A stretch of DNA of 64,000 nucleotides from Clitopilus passeckerianus (taxonomy: Eukaryota > Basidiomycota > Agaricomycetes > Agaricales > Entolomataceae), in assembly GCA_944990035.1 (NCBI GenBank), contig CALYLX010000152.1, forward strand, positions 537,396 through 601,395, read 5' to 3'. How positions within the stretch are numbered: the first letter of the stretch is position 1; each line of letters starts with the position of its first letter. This document shows, piece by piece, positions 24,991 through 38,507 of the stretch. The position numbers were made by a program, and so were the translations under genes. The notes under the pieces are model-generated. The model did no database searches. It was given only the letters and a program-made list of their open reading frames with translations, and was not told where the DNA came from.

Positions 24991-27051
24991 GTGGAATCGT
25001 TGAGTAGGGTTCTAAATCGATCTGAGGTATGGAGGTCGGGCCCCTTCATAAACTTCTACTTATATTGCAGACCTACCGGATTACCAAAACCTTGTCCTCG
25101 ACTTCTATTTTCACATCCTGGCGGCAGAGGAGTCACCGAGAAGACTATTCACCACAACAACTGAACTATGTCCCGTCAAAATGGGGTGGCCATTTCAGAA
25201 ACGGTTTAGCCTTAGGTGGAACGGACACTGGAGAGGGCGTTAGCGCCAGCGAATTCGACGGATATTCTGGAAATGGGGACGGCGTTCTCACCAGGAAGTG
25301 GCAGGCCATACAGGAACTGTCTCAAGATCGGTGTCCTCTCCCGGACCGGTAACGCAGACGATCGGGTGGACAACGGGACTCCAGGACCTCACGGCAACAG
25401 GATGATGCTAGGCCAGTCGCAGCAGAATAAGAGCCGAAAGTATACATTTGAAGACATCCATTTTACGGTGAAATCTACTCCAGAACGCATTTGATGGACT
25501 TGGCTTCGCTTTGGTGGGAAAAGTATGCGTGAGTCATGGGTCAATTATGATTCGACGGGCGCACCCAGGAGGCTGCGAAATAATCATAGAACTCAGTGTC
25601 ACTTTACTTCCACAGTTCCTCGAGCTGACAGACAGAGTTCAGCATCCCCGCGAGGTCGTAAGCCCGAGAGGAAGGAAAGAGCTGTTGGACAGACTCCGGC
25701 TGCGGGAGGTCCAACGCATGGACGAGCTACTGGCCCGAAATACGATCGTGGCCAGACCCGCTCAGTTAATCGATGGAGATATTCCGTACGTTCCTCCGTT
25801 TCTACCGCCATAATCGCAGCAGATTCAGCCTCTGGATCCCTGAGAGCTCAGGGTCCTCGACACTTGATATGATGCCGACAGTAATGTTTTCAGGCATTCG
25901 ACTACCCAATCCTCACCTTAGCCACGAGAGTTTGATCCAATGTATTGAACCATCCCGACGAAAAGAGTCATTATGTGCTCTTTAATCGCTTAAGATACAG
26001 CCGGTCGCCGAGGTTGAAGGAAAATGGACACTGTTTCGGGTCAATTCCAACAACAACGATAGGGCGGCGACAGAGAGTCCTGATAAGAGCAGAGTGAGAG
26101 CCAAATGGCTCATGCATCATATCCCAGTTGCCATGTCAGTCAGTCTAAATGCCCTCCAGGGTTGGCGAGCGCTTCTAGTTCCCGAAGCGCACAGTCTCTG
26201 GGAGACAAGAGACCCTCAACGTCATCATTTACGGGTTGCATAGATCATTAAGAGGTTCAATAGCTTGATCGGGATGAGAAGCGCCTATAGTCTATCGATT
26301 GGCGCCTACATGCCACCACAAGGATTGAGGTGAGTCACCGAACGTCAGTCCCGAAGACAGAGAGTCTGGACCGCAGCCGTGGGCTCTAGACCAAAGATAA
26401 TCAGAAGCTAAGATCAGTCCTTGTCGAGTTGGGCCCCGATATGTACGAGGATAGATGTATTTTACTGGGAGGTAACGTGTCACGGAGAACAGCAAACAGA
26501 AAGCCTTTGTTCTCAAACCTACTCCAAGCCATCACCAGATAGAAATGGGAAGTCGACATTCCGGTCAAATCCTGAGTAGGTTGCATGCCTGTCCGTCCTT
26601 TCAGTCCTTGGTGGAGGTTGAGGTGTTGAGGACACAAAGTGGACAGATTACGGCAGGAGGAAACCATAAGCGGATGATTCACTGGGACTGTTATCTCCGT
26701 TCGCGTTGTTTGGCTCGGACGAACAGCACGGCGCTGGTTGTTTGGGGAATGTCTGGGTCCTCAAACCTGGTAACGTTCTGGCTTGGACATAAAACTTGGC
26801 ATGGATCTGGAAGGCCCGAAAAGAATGGATACTGATCGTACGTGCGAGGATGGTACAGTTGCTGAATATACGGGAATGAGGATAAAGACGCTTTATCTAA
26901 ATCGGCAGCTGAAGGGCTAGTTACGGTGACTTGAGAAGGCTTGCAAACATTCTTCCTATTTGATTTCCAGTGCAAGCTGTAGCCGTTTTCTACGCTGAAT
27001 ACATACATCCCCGAAAATCCCCATCCCTATTGGAGTCCTTCCATGTATTGT
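24991..27051. other. intergenic, 2 kb
   Basis: Several short open frames overlap on both strands (for example 25029-25352, 25511-25813 and 26401-26682). None has a motif, a consistent splice partner or homology to another part of the window. I see no supported gene here. Confidence 0.4.
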
Positions 27052-28992
27052 CTAATTTTCATAGTGAAATTTGAGCTTGAATCCTTTTTCTCGAGCCATC
27101 CGCTCAATACCCTCCTTCCTGCTCGAGGCCGTTTTCTGTTTTCGATCCACATCCTTCACGAAAGTCGCGTGGATTGATGACCAGCCCACATCTATTTCTT
27201 CAATCTCGGAGAAGACATCGAACCCGTCTTCCGTGTTGATGTCTTTGCCGCGTACATAGAACGTTAGCGTGGCCTTCTGTTCCGTCGAGGTCGGGGTCCA
27301 AGACAAGACGTTCCGAGTCAACACACGGCCCCTGAGCTCCAGCTTCGTCAAGTTGATCATTTTCGGCAGAAGTAGGTCGAATATGGACTCCTCTCCTCTC
27401 TCCGAGTCGACTTGAATGAAAGCGGGGTCACAGTCGAGGATGCGAATAACTTTTGCCGTAGGCGTTATGGTGGCGAGGAATGTTGACATTTCGTCGGGGA
27501 AAATGCCATCTATTTTCTCTAATTTGAGCGTGTGCAGCCGGGAAGGTTTGTCGGGACACGACATGAAATGCTCAAGCTGCCCAAGAGAGAGTCTCTCGTT
27601 ATCGATTGCCATCTCTTCTAGTTGGTATTGAGGTGTCTTGAGTAAAAGTGAGCTGGCTGTCCTTCTAGGTATATCATATACTCACCTTCGAGGAAGCGCC
27701 AGCGTCCCTGTAAAACACGAAATATAAATGAATACTTCGGTTGAGATCTCAATTGACAGGGGGGACAACTGACCTTGCGTATGCCGATTTGGACTTCCCT
27801 TTGCCGCTCAACCAGAGTCGTCGTAGTTTTGGCATATCTGAGATAATATCCTGGACTTGCTGGACCGAAAGCAGCCAAGACACGCTTTGACCCTTCATAC
27901 CGTAGGCGGTGCATCCAAAATCCTGGATTTTTCGTAATTTGGATATATCTGCTTTGGCCCGCGTCAAGACGAACAAGTTGATCGCTAGTTGGCGTAGATG
28001 TGGTGTATGCTTGAAGATGTCTGAAATGCCATGAACGTAGTACCGAGGACATTCCTCTACTTGGAAGTCTTGGAGATCGAACGTTGTGATGAGAGGTCCC
28101 CATTCGGTGGAATGATTCTGAACTGCTTGCACGAAGTTGTCGATGGGGTGGATGCGCACCCTGTTAAACTGGAGTTCTCGCAAGAAATTGTCGACAGGGT
28201 CGAAGAGCAGCTTGTTCTCCTTGCCCAGTCTCTCGAAAAAGACCTTTAGGATTGTGAACCAAGATTTCTGCACAAGTGCCGCATTTAGTAGCTGGCGAGA
28301 CATGGGAAGAAAGCGTCCGATCGTTTGAAGAACTTCGGGTGGAAGAGACCGAGGGCCTGGCCCGTCGCGTTTGCAAGGTAAGACACGGATGTAATACATC
28401 TCTGGGTACTGGCATTCGGGAGCGCAATCGCGGGCCCGAGGCCAGCTTCTTGAATGCCGGAATTTGTTGCAATCCAAGGAAAATGCTATTTCCATTGTGT
28501 GGGGATTCGAGGTAGGGCTGTCTGAGGATGGCAAAAGGATCTTGTCGTTGGCCAGTATTGCTATGGGCTGTCGTCGGGGGTCCCGCCTCATTCCACGGAA
28601 CGGTTCGACAACACACCAGGAAGAATCCCTGTCGGCACAGAATTCGATACCGAGGGTAACTGGGCAGAATCTGAGTTGCTCTTCATCCCGATTGTTTGAG
28701 GTGGACCTGATGCTGTCGGCGTTAACGTACTACGATCACCAATAAGCCATGATACCCAGCATTTGGGAAAGTTGGAAGAGCCTACACTGAATGACGGCCT
28801 AACTCTCGACAAGTTTGGTAGGGCAGATATGCCGGGACGTTCAACCAGGACGAGCGCGAGTTGGATCCCGGCGTATGTGCGCCATAGTCCTGCATCCAGG
28901 ACCACTGATACGGTCAAGTTGTTGAAAACGTTGCTCTGGGGTGCGACAGTGCTCAACCAAACCGCATCTTTCGGTGGCGCCTGTAGAGCCAT
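27052..28992 (-). CDS. F-box protein of a locally expanded family, intact, 589 aa
   Basis: Four exons (28786-28992, 27774-28729, 27686-27707, 27052-27636) splice in phase to 589 aa. The N-terminal 190 residues form a conserved block shared with the two copies at 36-41 kb: YAGIQLALVLV here, YAGVRLVLMQIG and YAGIRLVLIQIG there. An F-box-like segment follows at about residues 197-235: SLPPEVLQTIGRFLPMSR then ALVQKSWFTI. The C-terminal half has LRR-like spacing (LTKLELRGRVL, LHTLKLEKIDG). F-box proteins recruit Skp1/Cul1 ligases to substrates; no target can be named. A tiny 22-nt exon occurs at the same place as in the paralogues, which supports the model. This is the only family member in the window without a visible lesion. 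Confidence 0.78.
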
Positions 28993-30459
28993 TGCGCCAA
29001 TGGGAACTCGTTGAAGATGGCTGGTGCAGAGTGAAAGGTTTGGCCATTCTCTTTTCGCTTACATCAGTCCCATCGGCCGATGGGCCATCGCTAGATCTGG
29101 CAAGATAGTTCTTTGTTCGGGAAATTGTTTTGTATTCCTGTGAAGGCCTCTGGCTATTACATTGGCCCTACAGTCTTCCCGCTGGCAGGATGACGGCTTC
29201 ATCGAGTCACGACCTTCAGGCTAAGGGTGGCCGAGCCGGCGACCAGTATATAGGGCTACAGGGAAGCTCTTCTTTCTCACCCTGACCAATTCCTGTCATG
29301 GTATGTTTTCAAGACTTGTATACATCGTGACTTCTGACTCACACAGGGTCAGGGGCCGATGGAAAGGTGAATCGGCGGCGATAGGGTATAAATGAATTCT
29401 ACGAGTACCTTCTCCTTCCAAGTCAGGTCAATCACGAAGAGCGCCATACATGGATGGACGGCTGTCGATTGAAAGGCGTGTATTTAGATGCGGTACGCGG
29501 TACTTACGCGAGGCGCATTGAATGTGATTGATCCTGTCGAGGTTACCACGCAGTCGAAGTTGACTTAACAAGATCAAGAATAGCACAAGAGATCGATATC
29601 GACGTCGATGGTGATGCAACTCATTAGAAGAGCCGCTATGACCGTCTAGAGTTCTTATGAACATATCCTCAAGATTGATCAAGACGATCCAAGTAGCCGG
29701 CTATCATCTGTATCAGCACATATGTGGCTGGCAGGCGTCTGTTTCGAATAGATTTCCGGTCCGTTTACGGGCACGAATAGCGCGGGTTCAATTGAGATTG
29801 GCAAAATTTAGGCTTTGTTTACCTAGAAGAGAAGAACTGCCACCGCCAAACCAGGGCTGAGGCAACGGCAGATCGAGAAGACGGCAGAAAACGTCAGTGT
29901 GATATGGAGTTGCTGCGTTGATTTCCTGAAATGGTATCGCGTCGAAGGACCAGCAACTGCAGATCCCCTATTACAGTTTACTCTACCCGTTCCTTCTTCG
30001 ACGTCGTCCCTTTACCTCTCCACGTCGTCTTCTTATGCCTCCTCGCTGCGAATCAACATGCAATACTCGTTCTCCCTCCCCCAGTCCGTGCCCTCAACCA
30101 TGCACAGCCTTGTCGGCGGAGTCCTAAAGTTTTCGTTGAGGTAAACAACAGCCTACTCGGGTCCATAATTGTAGTGCCGTGGGAAATAACCCACATACCT
30201 ACACCTCACCCTAACCACCGACTTGGGTACACACGTTCGCGTCCCGGTCGTCCAAACAGTGTCCGAGGCGTCGTCTTACGTTTTAATTCAGCGCCCGGTT
30301 ATCTCTTCATATCGAGGACACATCGCTGGACGGTACAGATACCTGCTAAGGAAAGCCTGATTATCAAGCAGCCACTCTTGACAAAGTGTCGAGGAGACGA
30401 AGAAAGGGACGCCACACTTTGGTCAGACGGGCGTCTTTTGGCACCACTAGTCTAGGCGA
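28993..30459. other. divergent promoter region
   Basis: 1.5 kb between the F-box gene (-) and the large low-complexity gene (+). The last 500 bp are C/T-rich and probably hold the 5' UTR of the latter. The 174-codon frame at 29931-30455 lacks any motif. Confidence 0.45.
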
Positions 30460-33400
30460 ATGGAATTTGCTACACTGCCAAGGAGGAGTCCTAGGTTCCC
30501 TCATTCACCCAATGCATCTGGCCTATCGTCATCGTCGCATGCCGTCGCCGCAAATGTCGCCGCAAACGCCACTGGTGTTGCAAGCTCGAGTTCGGGCTTG
30601 AGGCAAAGTTACTCTCACCATCATACATCGGCACATCACCAGGAGGTGCACCAAGAAGAACCAGCAGATGAGGCCGTAGCAACAGCGCCCACAATACCAT
30701 CTAACAGGAAACGACCTCGACTCACCTTGGATCTACCCAGCACTCCCAAAACTCCTACGGGCCTCAGCCCACGAGATATCAGGGCTCTTAAGCGCCGAAA
30801 ACTTCTTCATCCAGGCTCACCTACCCCCTCTGCACCTCCTTCACCCACCGCAGCAACGAACGGCAATGCCGTTGCTGGCCCATCGAATGCTACCCCGACG
30901 TCCTCACCCCTCACTTCCCCCACATCTACGATACCCACACCGAGATCTTCAACGCCGCCACCACCACCTTCCATGCCTCCCCTTATTCAGCCTACTTCAG
31001 CTCACGCTGTTAGGCCCGAGCGAAGAAAGAAACTTGGCTTCGAGAGCAGCCCTCTGAGTCGGAACAGCACGACGCCTACCACTCCGACAACACCCTCGTC
31101 GCCTTTGGCTGCACCTACGAGCAGGCATGGGTATGCACTTCGCTCCGCACCTGCCCAGATTCTCGAGCCCTCGCCGATGGAGGACATCAAGGGCAAAGGG
31201 AAGGCCACAGACGCAAAACCTACCACGACCGGTGGAAAGCGACGGAGAAAGGAGAACTCGGCTGCTCTTGCTAACGCTGTATGTTTTCCCCCTTCCTATG
31301 TACTCATTCCAGCAAAAGCTGACTATATGCTATCAACAGCCACTCGCAAAACGCCTTCGCTCCAATTCAACACCTGCCTCGCTCACCTCCCTATCTGTGA
31401 CCACCTCGCTGACGCGGTCAAGGAGAGGCGTCCCCCGCCCGCATGCGTCACCACCTTCATCGTCTCTTACCAATGGGAAGGGGAAAGCCAAAGTGGTTGA
31501 ACCCGCACCTTTGCAGCCTATCTCGGAGGACTCTCTCGCACCACCGCCCGCAAAACGACCATCTATGAGGGCACTACGAAGCAATTCGACAGTGCCTGCA
31601 GACCTGAATTTGGCCCCACCTCCTACCCATAGACGGACTAGATCGCGTGGTTCAGTGAATGAGGATGAAACTGAAGAGGTTGAGACCAAGTCGAGGTCAA
31701 CACCACCAACACCAACCAAGGGAAGAGGCCGCGGCCGAGGTGGGAGGGCGAGAGGTGGTGCTGGAAGAGGAAGGGGGAGGAAAAGGGTTGACATTATCGA
31801 GGCGTCGCCTAAGAGTTCAGATGAAGACAGGCGAATGGAGGAGGATGTCCCGGAGATGGTTTTGGACGAGACATCGCCAATGCTAGCACCGACACCACTT
31901 GCACCTGCATCACTATCGTCGCCGAAGGAGGCAGCGCCGTCCTGGTCGCAAACTCCGTTGTCAGCGCCTTCAAGACCGCATACACCCACTCCGGCGTCAA
32001 CGCCTGTTGTGGATAATGTCCCGACAAGGCCTAATACCCCAGAACCGACAGTTATAGTCACCGAGCAACGACAGGATACGCCTGAGCTTCAGCCCGTCCA
32101 ACCGACGCCAGTTACGGGGGTCGAAACATTTGCAGCTCCAGCAGCTGTTTCGTGTGCCTCTTGCGAAGAGGTCTCACCGTCAACCCCTTCCCCATCATCG
32201 TCGGTCTCGGAGTCGTCTACTCTTGTTGAGCATTCGCCACCGTCGACTGAGTGTGTCGCAGACAATGCAGCACCACTCGCACCCGCCGCTTCTCAACGGC
32301 CTCCCTTACGACTCCGTATTCCTGGAGATGATGCTGAGACGACTCAGCAAACCTGGGAAGCGTACATGGCCAATGCCAATCAACAGCAACAGCATGCCCA
32401 GCAGCAGCTGAACGCATCTTCGTTCTCTCTTGACCAAGCTTCTGTTTCTGGACCATCGGAGGCTCAGACAATGCAAGATCCCAATCAAGTCCCGGCGCCC
32501 ATGCTCATGGATCCCGCACCTGTTTCTCAAGATATGGGTTACCAGCAGCAACCGCAGCCTGGATATCAGCAGGATCCTGCGTTCCAGCAGATGTCGGCGG
32601 AAGATCAGATGGCCTATGACCAGGCGTATCAGCAGCAACTCGCTCAGCAACAACAACAGATGGCTCAGCAGCAGCAGATGCAGCAACAGCAAGTACAGAG
32701 ACGACAGACTGCGCCTGGCCTGTGGGAGGTCGCTTGCAAGATTCGGGTTTGTGAATTGTGAGTATATTTTCTTCGACCGGTTTTATTCTATATTTGGATA
32801 TTTTGGTCATCATTGGGGTACATGCAGATTCTGCTCGCTGTATGCGCGCATATAGTCTGTAATGTGTTTGCTTTTCCGGACTGCCGTTCAATCTTTTTCA
32901 TGAAATTTTATTCGAGACAAGTGTCGCTAATTTTATTTTCTCATAGGGAACGTCGCTATTCCTGGATCACCATCCGTGACCTTGTTAATCAGGAAGCAAC
33001 TGAGTATGCAATGCGACATGGAATGCCCAGAAGTTGGTGGAGAGTGCCACCTCCCCGCCCCAGCTCCACCCTCAATCACGCTCCGCTTCACCGTCCTCAA
33101 TGCCCGCGAACTTACCTTCCGTATCAATACCCACCAATGATACCTCAGACGGCGCTCTCAGAGCCTCATCCACTACGCCTGATCCCCAAGAGGAAGACGA
33201 TGGCGAAGATTGGAGTGATTACGAGAGCGAGTTCAGCGACGCCGAAAGCGACGGCAAGATCAGCAGGAGAGCTCTAAAGGAAACTCACCCGTGGACTCTG
33301 CTATCGAAGCTGCTGTCGAGAAATCTGTTTCACCGTCGAACTCACCTAGACGGAAGAAGAGGAAAACAGCTGCCACCACGCCATCTGCTGACGTAGCTTC

Positions 33401-35247
33401 CAGCAGTGCTACGACTGATGTTCCCAATACCCCTACTCCTCCTCCCATCCCATTTGACTTCTCCGCCGCGAGCGACGATGCTGCGAAGAAACGCCGTCGT
33501 TCTTGGCCGGGAGAATATGGATATGACGACGAGGACATTGACATGGATGATGATGACGACGACAGCGACGATGATGAGGAGGACGAAGATGCTGATGCTG
33601 AGGGAGAGATCGACCCTGATGCTTGGCATGACCCCAGCTTCCAAGTCGTTGCCCAACCTGTGGATCTCGACATCGATGCTGATGATGTTGAGGACAGCGA
33701 GGACAAGGAAAATGCCGCTGTACCTGCCAAGGATGCCCAGGAGGGACGGGAGCAGACCACGCAAGGCGAGACGAAGACGAGGCGGATGACGCCCGTTGTC
33801 GAAGTCGGAGGCACTATGTCGGCGTTCTACGTCCCTCCCATGCCACCTTCACCACCCATGACTACCACGTCGCTTCCTTCACCTCCACCTCAGCAACATC
33901 AGGAACTTGGCCCAGGCCTAGACGTGCTCACAGGCGGCGAGGTCCAGGATGTGGAGATGGGAACACCCCGACAGGACAGTGGAGACATGGGATTCTTCGC
34001 CTCTCTTCGGCCGAATGCTCAGGTCTTTCACCCACATCACCCTCGTCCCCAGCACAGTACGGCTCACCGACGTACGAGGCTAATGCATCTGGTCTGGAGA
34101 ATGGCTCTACCGACATGTACTCACAAACCTCGCCTGCAATGTCGCCGGCTACGTTCATCCCTGGTATGAACATGATGTACGAATCGACTTTGCCTGTCCC
34201 TGCTCCTAGATTGGCAACGATCAGGGTGCACGCTTTGCGAAGTGCAGAGGTTGGGAGGGTTGTCGTTGGCAAGGGCACACCTGTCGACAGGAGGAGGGTC
34301 ATGGAGTGGGCGAACGCTGGGAGTCCTGCCAGAGAGTTTATGGGCACAGATCGAGACGAGAGGCTGGATTTTTTCGACGTGGGGTGGTGAGCGATGAAGA
34401 AGGAAGGAAAACCGTCGGGAGTTCGTCAGGCCCAGGGACGGGGTTTGTCAATAACATGACGGCACCCATGTCAGCTGCAACAGACTCGAATATTGCTCCA
34501 ACAAGCCAGCCTCAGCAAGCGCTTTTTATGGAGGATCCAGGGATGTGGGATGCCTTCCTTGAGACTTTGAAGACGAACGAGGATTCCGTTGACATGCGTG
34601 GCGATAACATAGCTCCGTCCTCGTCGCCTGGTATGATGACGTCCAGCCTACGGTCTGAGCCAGAACGAGCATTCGAGCCTGCCCCTCCACCCCTTCCACC
34701 CTCTCCTCTTACTCCCCTTTCTACACCACCGGCTTCACCCCTCTCCACCACACCCCTTAGTTCTGCTGCACTCCTCGGCCTCTCGAATAGTGATGCAAAC
34801 ATGTATTATGGTGGCAGCTCCTCCAGCTCATCTTCCAGTGGCCCGAGTTATAACGGAATGCCCATGGGTGCTCCAGGTATGGGCATCAACTCGGCCGCCG
34901 CTGCCGCCGCTGATTTTGGGATCGGGATGTTTGGAATGGGTTTCAACGTGGGTGTTGGAGTAGGAGTGGGGATTGGTCTTGCCGTCGGTGCCGCAGGTGT
35001 TGCCTCTGGGATGGTCAATATCCCACCGCCTACCCACGTTCCAACTTCCCCGACTACACCCTCCCCTATGGGCGGTTGGGTTCCTCCACCTCCGGCGTCG
35101 ACAGGTACTGGAGAGTATGACCACGTCCAACTACAGCAAGGAGCCTTCGGAATGCAGGTTCCCGGAGATGTCTTTGGCGATCACCCTGGTTCATACGGAG
35201 GCTTTGGAGCGGGCGGATCGAGTACATTGAGCTTTGCTCTGGGTTAA
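30460..35247 (+). CDS. large Ser/Pro/Gln-rich nuclear-type protein, frame broken in the assembly
   Basis: Exon 1 (30460-31278) and a 61-bp phase-0 intron lead to exon 2 (31340-32757). The latter holds basic motifs (NRKRPRL, GGKRRRKENS), an Arg/Gly stretch at about 31720-31790 (GRGRGGRARGGAGRGRGRKR) and long Gln tracts at 32370-32700. Coding then appears in three successive frames: an acidic WSDYESEFSDAESDG block near 33210-33260, a basic block RRKKRKTAA with an Asp/Glu tract near 33340-33630, a conserved-looking block with GKGTPVDRRRVMEW (34270-34311), and a Gly/Ala/Ser-rich end to 35247. Each change needs one extra base at a short single-base run (33281-33283, 34022-34023, 34381-34384), so base errors are more likely than introns. 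The start of exon 3 (32947 or later) is uncertain. The composition suggests a nuclear regulator; the family is unknown. Confidence 0.55.
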
Positions 35248-36189
35248 GGGCCGGAGATGGACGGGAACCCCTAGGTTTCTTCCAAGGGGAGGGCAGCATT
35301 GGTGTCGTCTTGGTGCAAGGGAGAGACAGGAAAAGGACTCGTCATTCGGTCTCTCGGAATATATATCCCGCAGCCATATCGCACAGGATTGCAAATATTC
35401 AACACTCCATACGAACGACGAGATATGGTGACAGATATCAGCCGATGCCGTGCATGGATGCGTACCTTACGAGCCCAAGGAACCGCTACCATCGCTTCGC
35501 CCATCGTTTTCGGTATTGTCAGGAACAGTCAATGTGGATTCCAAGGAACACATCCGGCGCATCTTCGTACTCCCACTAAAAACGGAATACCGGATGTTTT
35601 GTATCTCCCTTCGCATTCTTGGGTCTCCTATTTGGCAAACATCTGGATTTCCTCGGCTTCCCTTCGATGGATGGAGATTTTCGTTTTCGGATTATTCAGG
35701 TGGAGATTGATATCGTACTGCGCGCTTGGCCCTTCTATATTCCTTCCTCTGCGGTCTTCTGATCTACCGCATTGGTATGTACATGTTTTTACATCTTCCT
35801 GATTCCTTATGTCGCTATCGTCGTCATTACCTGTTCCCTCCTAGATTTACCATATGTTTCTCTTTCCTATCCCCGCTCTATCTAGTACTGTATATATATA
35901 TCCTCTTTATTTCGTTTTTGTACATATACCTCCGGCTTGTTGTATGTATTCTACTTTACTGATCAATGTAGTATTTTTCGGATGAAATGATGGCTTAGCC
36001 CTACATCATCGGCAATGATAACATGGTCGAGTATCAAGGCTACGCAATGGAGAATACCCTTCGTACATGAATACATGAAACAACATTGTGTACGGTGCTT
36101 GTTTTCTGAGGCTTGGTTCAAGTAGCATTAACCCGATCGATCAGCTGATTCAGGCCGCCTCACCTTCTCTCGAACATCCTCATCATCTC
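35248..36189. other. 3' UTR and duplicated upstream region
   Basis: Downstream of the large gene. From about 35932 the sequence matches the region upstream of the third F-box copy. Confidence 0.5.
35932..36010 (+). repeat. direct repeat, left copy, at start of tandem duplication
   Basis: About 80 bp that align with 38508-38590. Shared stretches include CTGATCAATGTAG, ATTTTTCG and ATGAAATGA. It marks the left end of the duplicated unit, upstream of the F-box pseudogene. Confidence 0.7.
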
Positions 36190-38196
36190 ATGGCTTTATC
36201 CAATGCCTCCGACAACCTAAACCGACCCCTCTGGTTGAGCGTTGACTATCGAGAATGGGACTGCTTCTTCGAAGATGTCACTATCCGTATAATGGCCGAA
36301 GCCGGGTTGGAACGCCAATATGCCGGGGTACGACTCGTTTTGATGCAGATTGGCATAGGCTCGGACTAGTACAGCCTAACCCTGCTTTGAATTCCGAGCG
36401 TTACCTGCAGCAGTCCTATCGGTGAGCACTTAACCAGGCCTCCATGTTGGAAACATCTTTTAAGGGCCTTTATGAAGTATACAAACTCTCCCCGCAGCTC
36501 TACCAGGATTCCCAACCCGTCCCTCGTGCGAACCAGGTCAAGTTCAAAACCATTCCTTACCATCGTTCTTACAGTGGGGTTTACCCTAAATGAGGACAGG
36601 TAGTGGGGGCGAACCGGGTGCAAGGTACCTCCTGCGATGTTAAGCCTCTCACAGACGCCTTTGTCAAGGAATTAAAGGACGTTCCCTTACCAATTCCTCC
36701 TACATCACCCTGTTACATTGCAACGCTCTGTGACGAGTTGTATCGGTGGCCGAATACCAAAGACTCCGACCAGATCTCTGGGTTATTGGAACTTTCTTAC
36801 GCTATATTTGTTCCCAATCCATGGTTAGCCTCGGCGGGGCAGACGCACGAACTCTGGTCGTTGTTATCCAGCCGTGAAGGAACCGCTCACCATACGAGTC
36901 CTCCCCTCAACGACGATCGCCCCAGACCGTTTGCCTCCCTCCCTCTGAATATACTGGATCGAATCGGATTCTTCCTTGAGAAATCGTATTACCTCCGTTG
37001 TGCCTCCCTCGTCCAGAAACGATGGCTTACTATCATGACCGGCTACTTCAGGAGGCTTGGACGAGATACAGGATGCCACATTATGCGAATTGACAATTTT
37101 GCGCAGTCAATGAAGTCCCACAGAGAAGATTGGGCTTTACTCATCACCGCACTTGACCTTCGCAATTTTGATATCGAGGAAGCACCCAGGTTCTACGTCC
37201 GGGATGTTGGAGAACTCATCAACTTCACACCAAATCTTCAGGTACTCAAGATAAATCTGTTTGTGATGACATTGGCAGCTGCCCAATTGTCCCAGTTGAC
37301 GCGTATTACGGAGTTTGCATGCGATAGCTACGCCATGAGAGGGCAAGATGCCTCTCGATTGGCACCTGTGCAGTGAATGCAGGAAATCATTTCCTCCTGG
37401 GGGAACCTTCTGCATTTAACGATGAGTGGCGTTGGGAGGAACCTCAATAAACCACCAAGCTCCAGGTACGCAACATCCTGGAATTCCATAACTGGTATTC
37501 GGATTCTAACTCCTCCCATGTAGTGAATCCTCTTCGGTAGGTTGACGGTCCCCTCTCTTTGTTTGTACAGCACTGAGCAAATGCCGATCGATAGATACCA
37601 GCGTACCAACTGGAACATCTTACAATCGACAACGAACAGCTTTCAAACCAACAACTTCATTACTTCCTCTCGTGCCCTGCTCAGGCTGCTCGATTACGCC
37701 GACTAGACCTTGAGAATGTAGCAGGAATCGAACCGGCATCTATGGCTGAATTCCTGCAAGCAGTGATTTCTACCCTCTCCGAGATGCGGCTAGTGAATTG
37801 TGACTCAATCGTGATGCAGAGTGGGGGCCGATTTCCGACCTCTATTCTGCAAGGACTGCTCCCCGAAATGAAGAACCTGTCACATCTTCATCTTCGGGGC
37901 CGGGTTCTTAATCGCGCAATTCTCAACTGGACCCCCAACGTCTCGGGTCGGGACACCGAACTTAGGCTCTACGTCGAAAGCAAAGACCTCATAACAGAGC
38001 AAAGCATCAACGTAGGTTTGGAGTTGGGCTATGGGATAATTGGATGGAAGAAGATATGGGTCGGGATGTTGAACGAAGGTCCAGGAGGGCAGGAAGAAGA
38101 CTTGGTGGAGCACCCTTGCTCAAGCCTCTGCTGGTGATTTCAAAGGAGAGGGGCTTTCTGCTAGAATTCGTTGGGCTATCAAAAGAACGGCAATTA
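36190..38196 (+). pseudogene. F-box protein pseudogene (second family copy)
   Basis: This matches the copies at 27052-28992 and 38784-40786 along its length: WLSVDYREWDCFFEDV, LERQYAGVRLVLMQIG, FASLPLNILDRIGFFL, HREDWALLITALDLRNF, GRVLNRAILNWTPNVSGRD. It cannot give a full protein. In-frame stops lie at 36367-36369 (beside a small length change relative to the other copy), 36591-36593 and 37374-37376 (TGA where the intact alignment has AGA). The frame also shifts near 38105-38125, before the conserved end. The gene order, the splice sites at about 36421 and 37464, and a 13-nt mini-exon near 37524-37536 are still recognisable, so decay is recent or partial. The stops are substitutions or length changes not confined to single-base runs, unlike the lesions elsewhere in the window. 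Confidence 0.8.
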
Positions 38197-38277
38197 GATA
38201 TACAGCTGTAGGATAATATTACAGAGAGTGTATCCTACGTTATTTGCAATGGTGGGGCACGCAGGAAAATGCTCGTC

Positions 38278-38505
38278 TTATGCTACGATGCACAAGCGTT
38301 GGCCTGTTCCAGCCTCGTTTCTCCGGGCCAGAATACCAACATATTTCATGGGAAGAAGCTGAATAGCCGTTGCCGAGATGGGAGGCGTGCTGACTACGTA
38401 AGACATCACGATCGCATTGTGTCAGGCTCAACGGAAGTCGAGAGGATTCCGCTGGATTCGCTCGGAAGCTGAAGTCTTTTTGCCAATCATACTCTTGATG
38501 CACTT
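38278..38505 (-). pseudogene. fossil of the delta-9 desaturase 3' end
   Basis: On the minus strand this segment matches the last exons of the desaturase at 40853-41242. KCIKSMIGK corresponds to KLIESMIGK of the cytochrome b5 domain, and, after an acceptor, LLPMKYVGIL corresponds to [10 protein letters not shown], then GQRLCIVA to GQRLWITA. The middle has lost bases and the rest of the gene is missing. It ends at about 38505, exactly where the repeated upstream block of the next F-box copy begins. It is therefore the right-hand edge of the first duplication unit. Confidence 0.75.
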
Positions 38506-38507
38506 AT

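Noticed and set aside
28560..28640. A 36- or 56-bp intron in the intact F-box gene
   Set aside because: The uninterrupted frame gives a better match to the paralogues (FCPVTLG with FCPVVLC), so no intron is needed.
29931..30455. 174-codon open frame upstream of the large gene
   Set aside because: No motif, low-complexity C/T-rich DNA, position of a 5' UTR.
31333..32061. 242-codon open frame on the minus strand
   Set aside because: It is the antisense shadow of the Ser/Pro-rich exon 2; the composition mirrors the plus-strand codons.
33985..34425. Two possible 35-bp introns joining the frames of the large gene (34022-34056 and 34390-34424)
   Set aside because: All secure introns in the window are 49 bp or longer. 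One missing base at a nearby run explains each change more simply.
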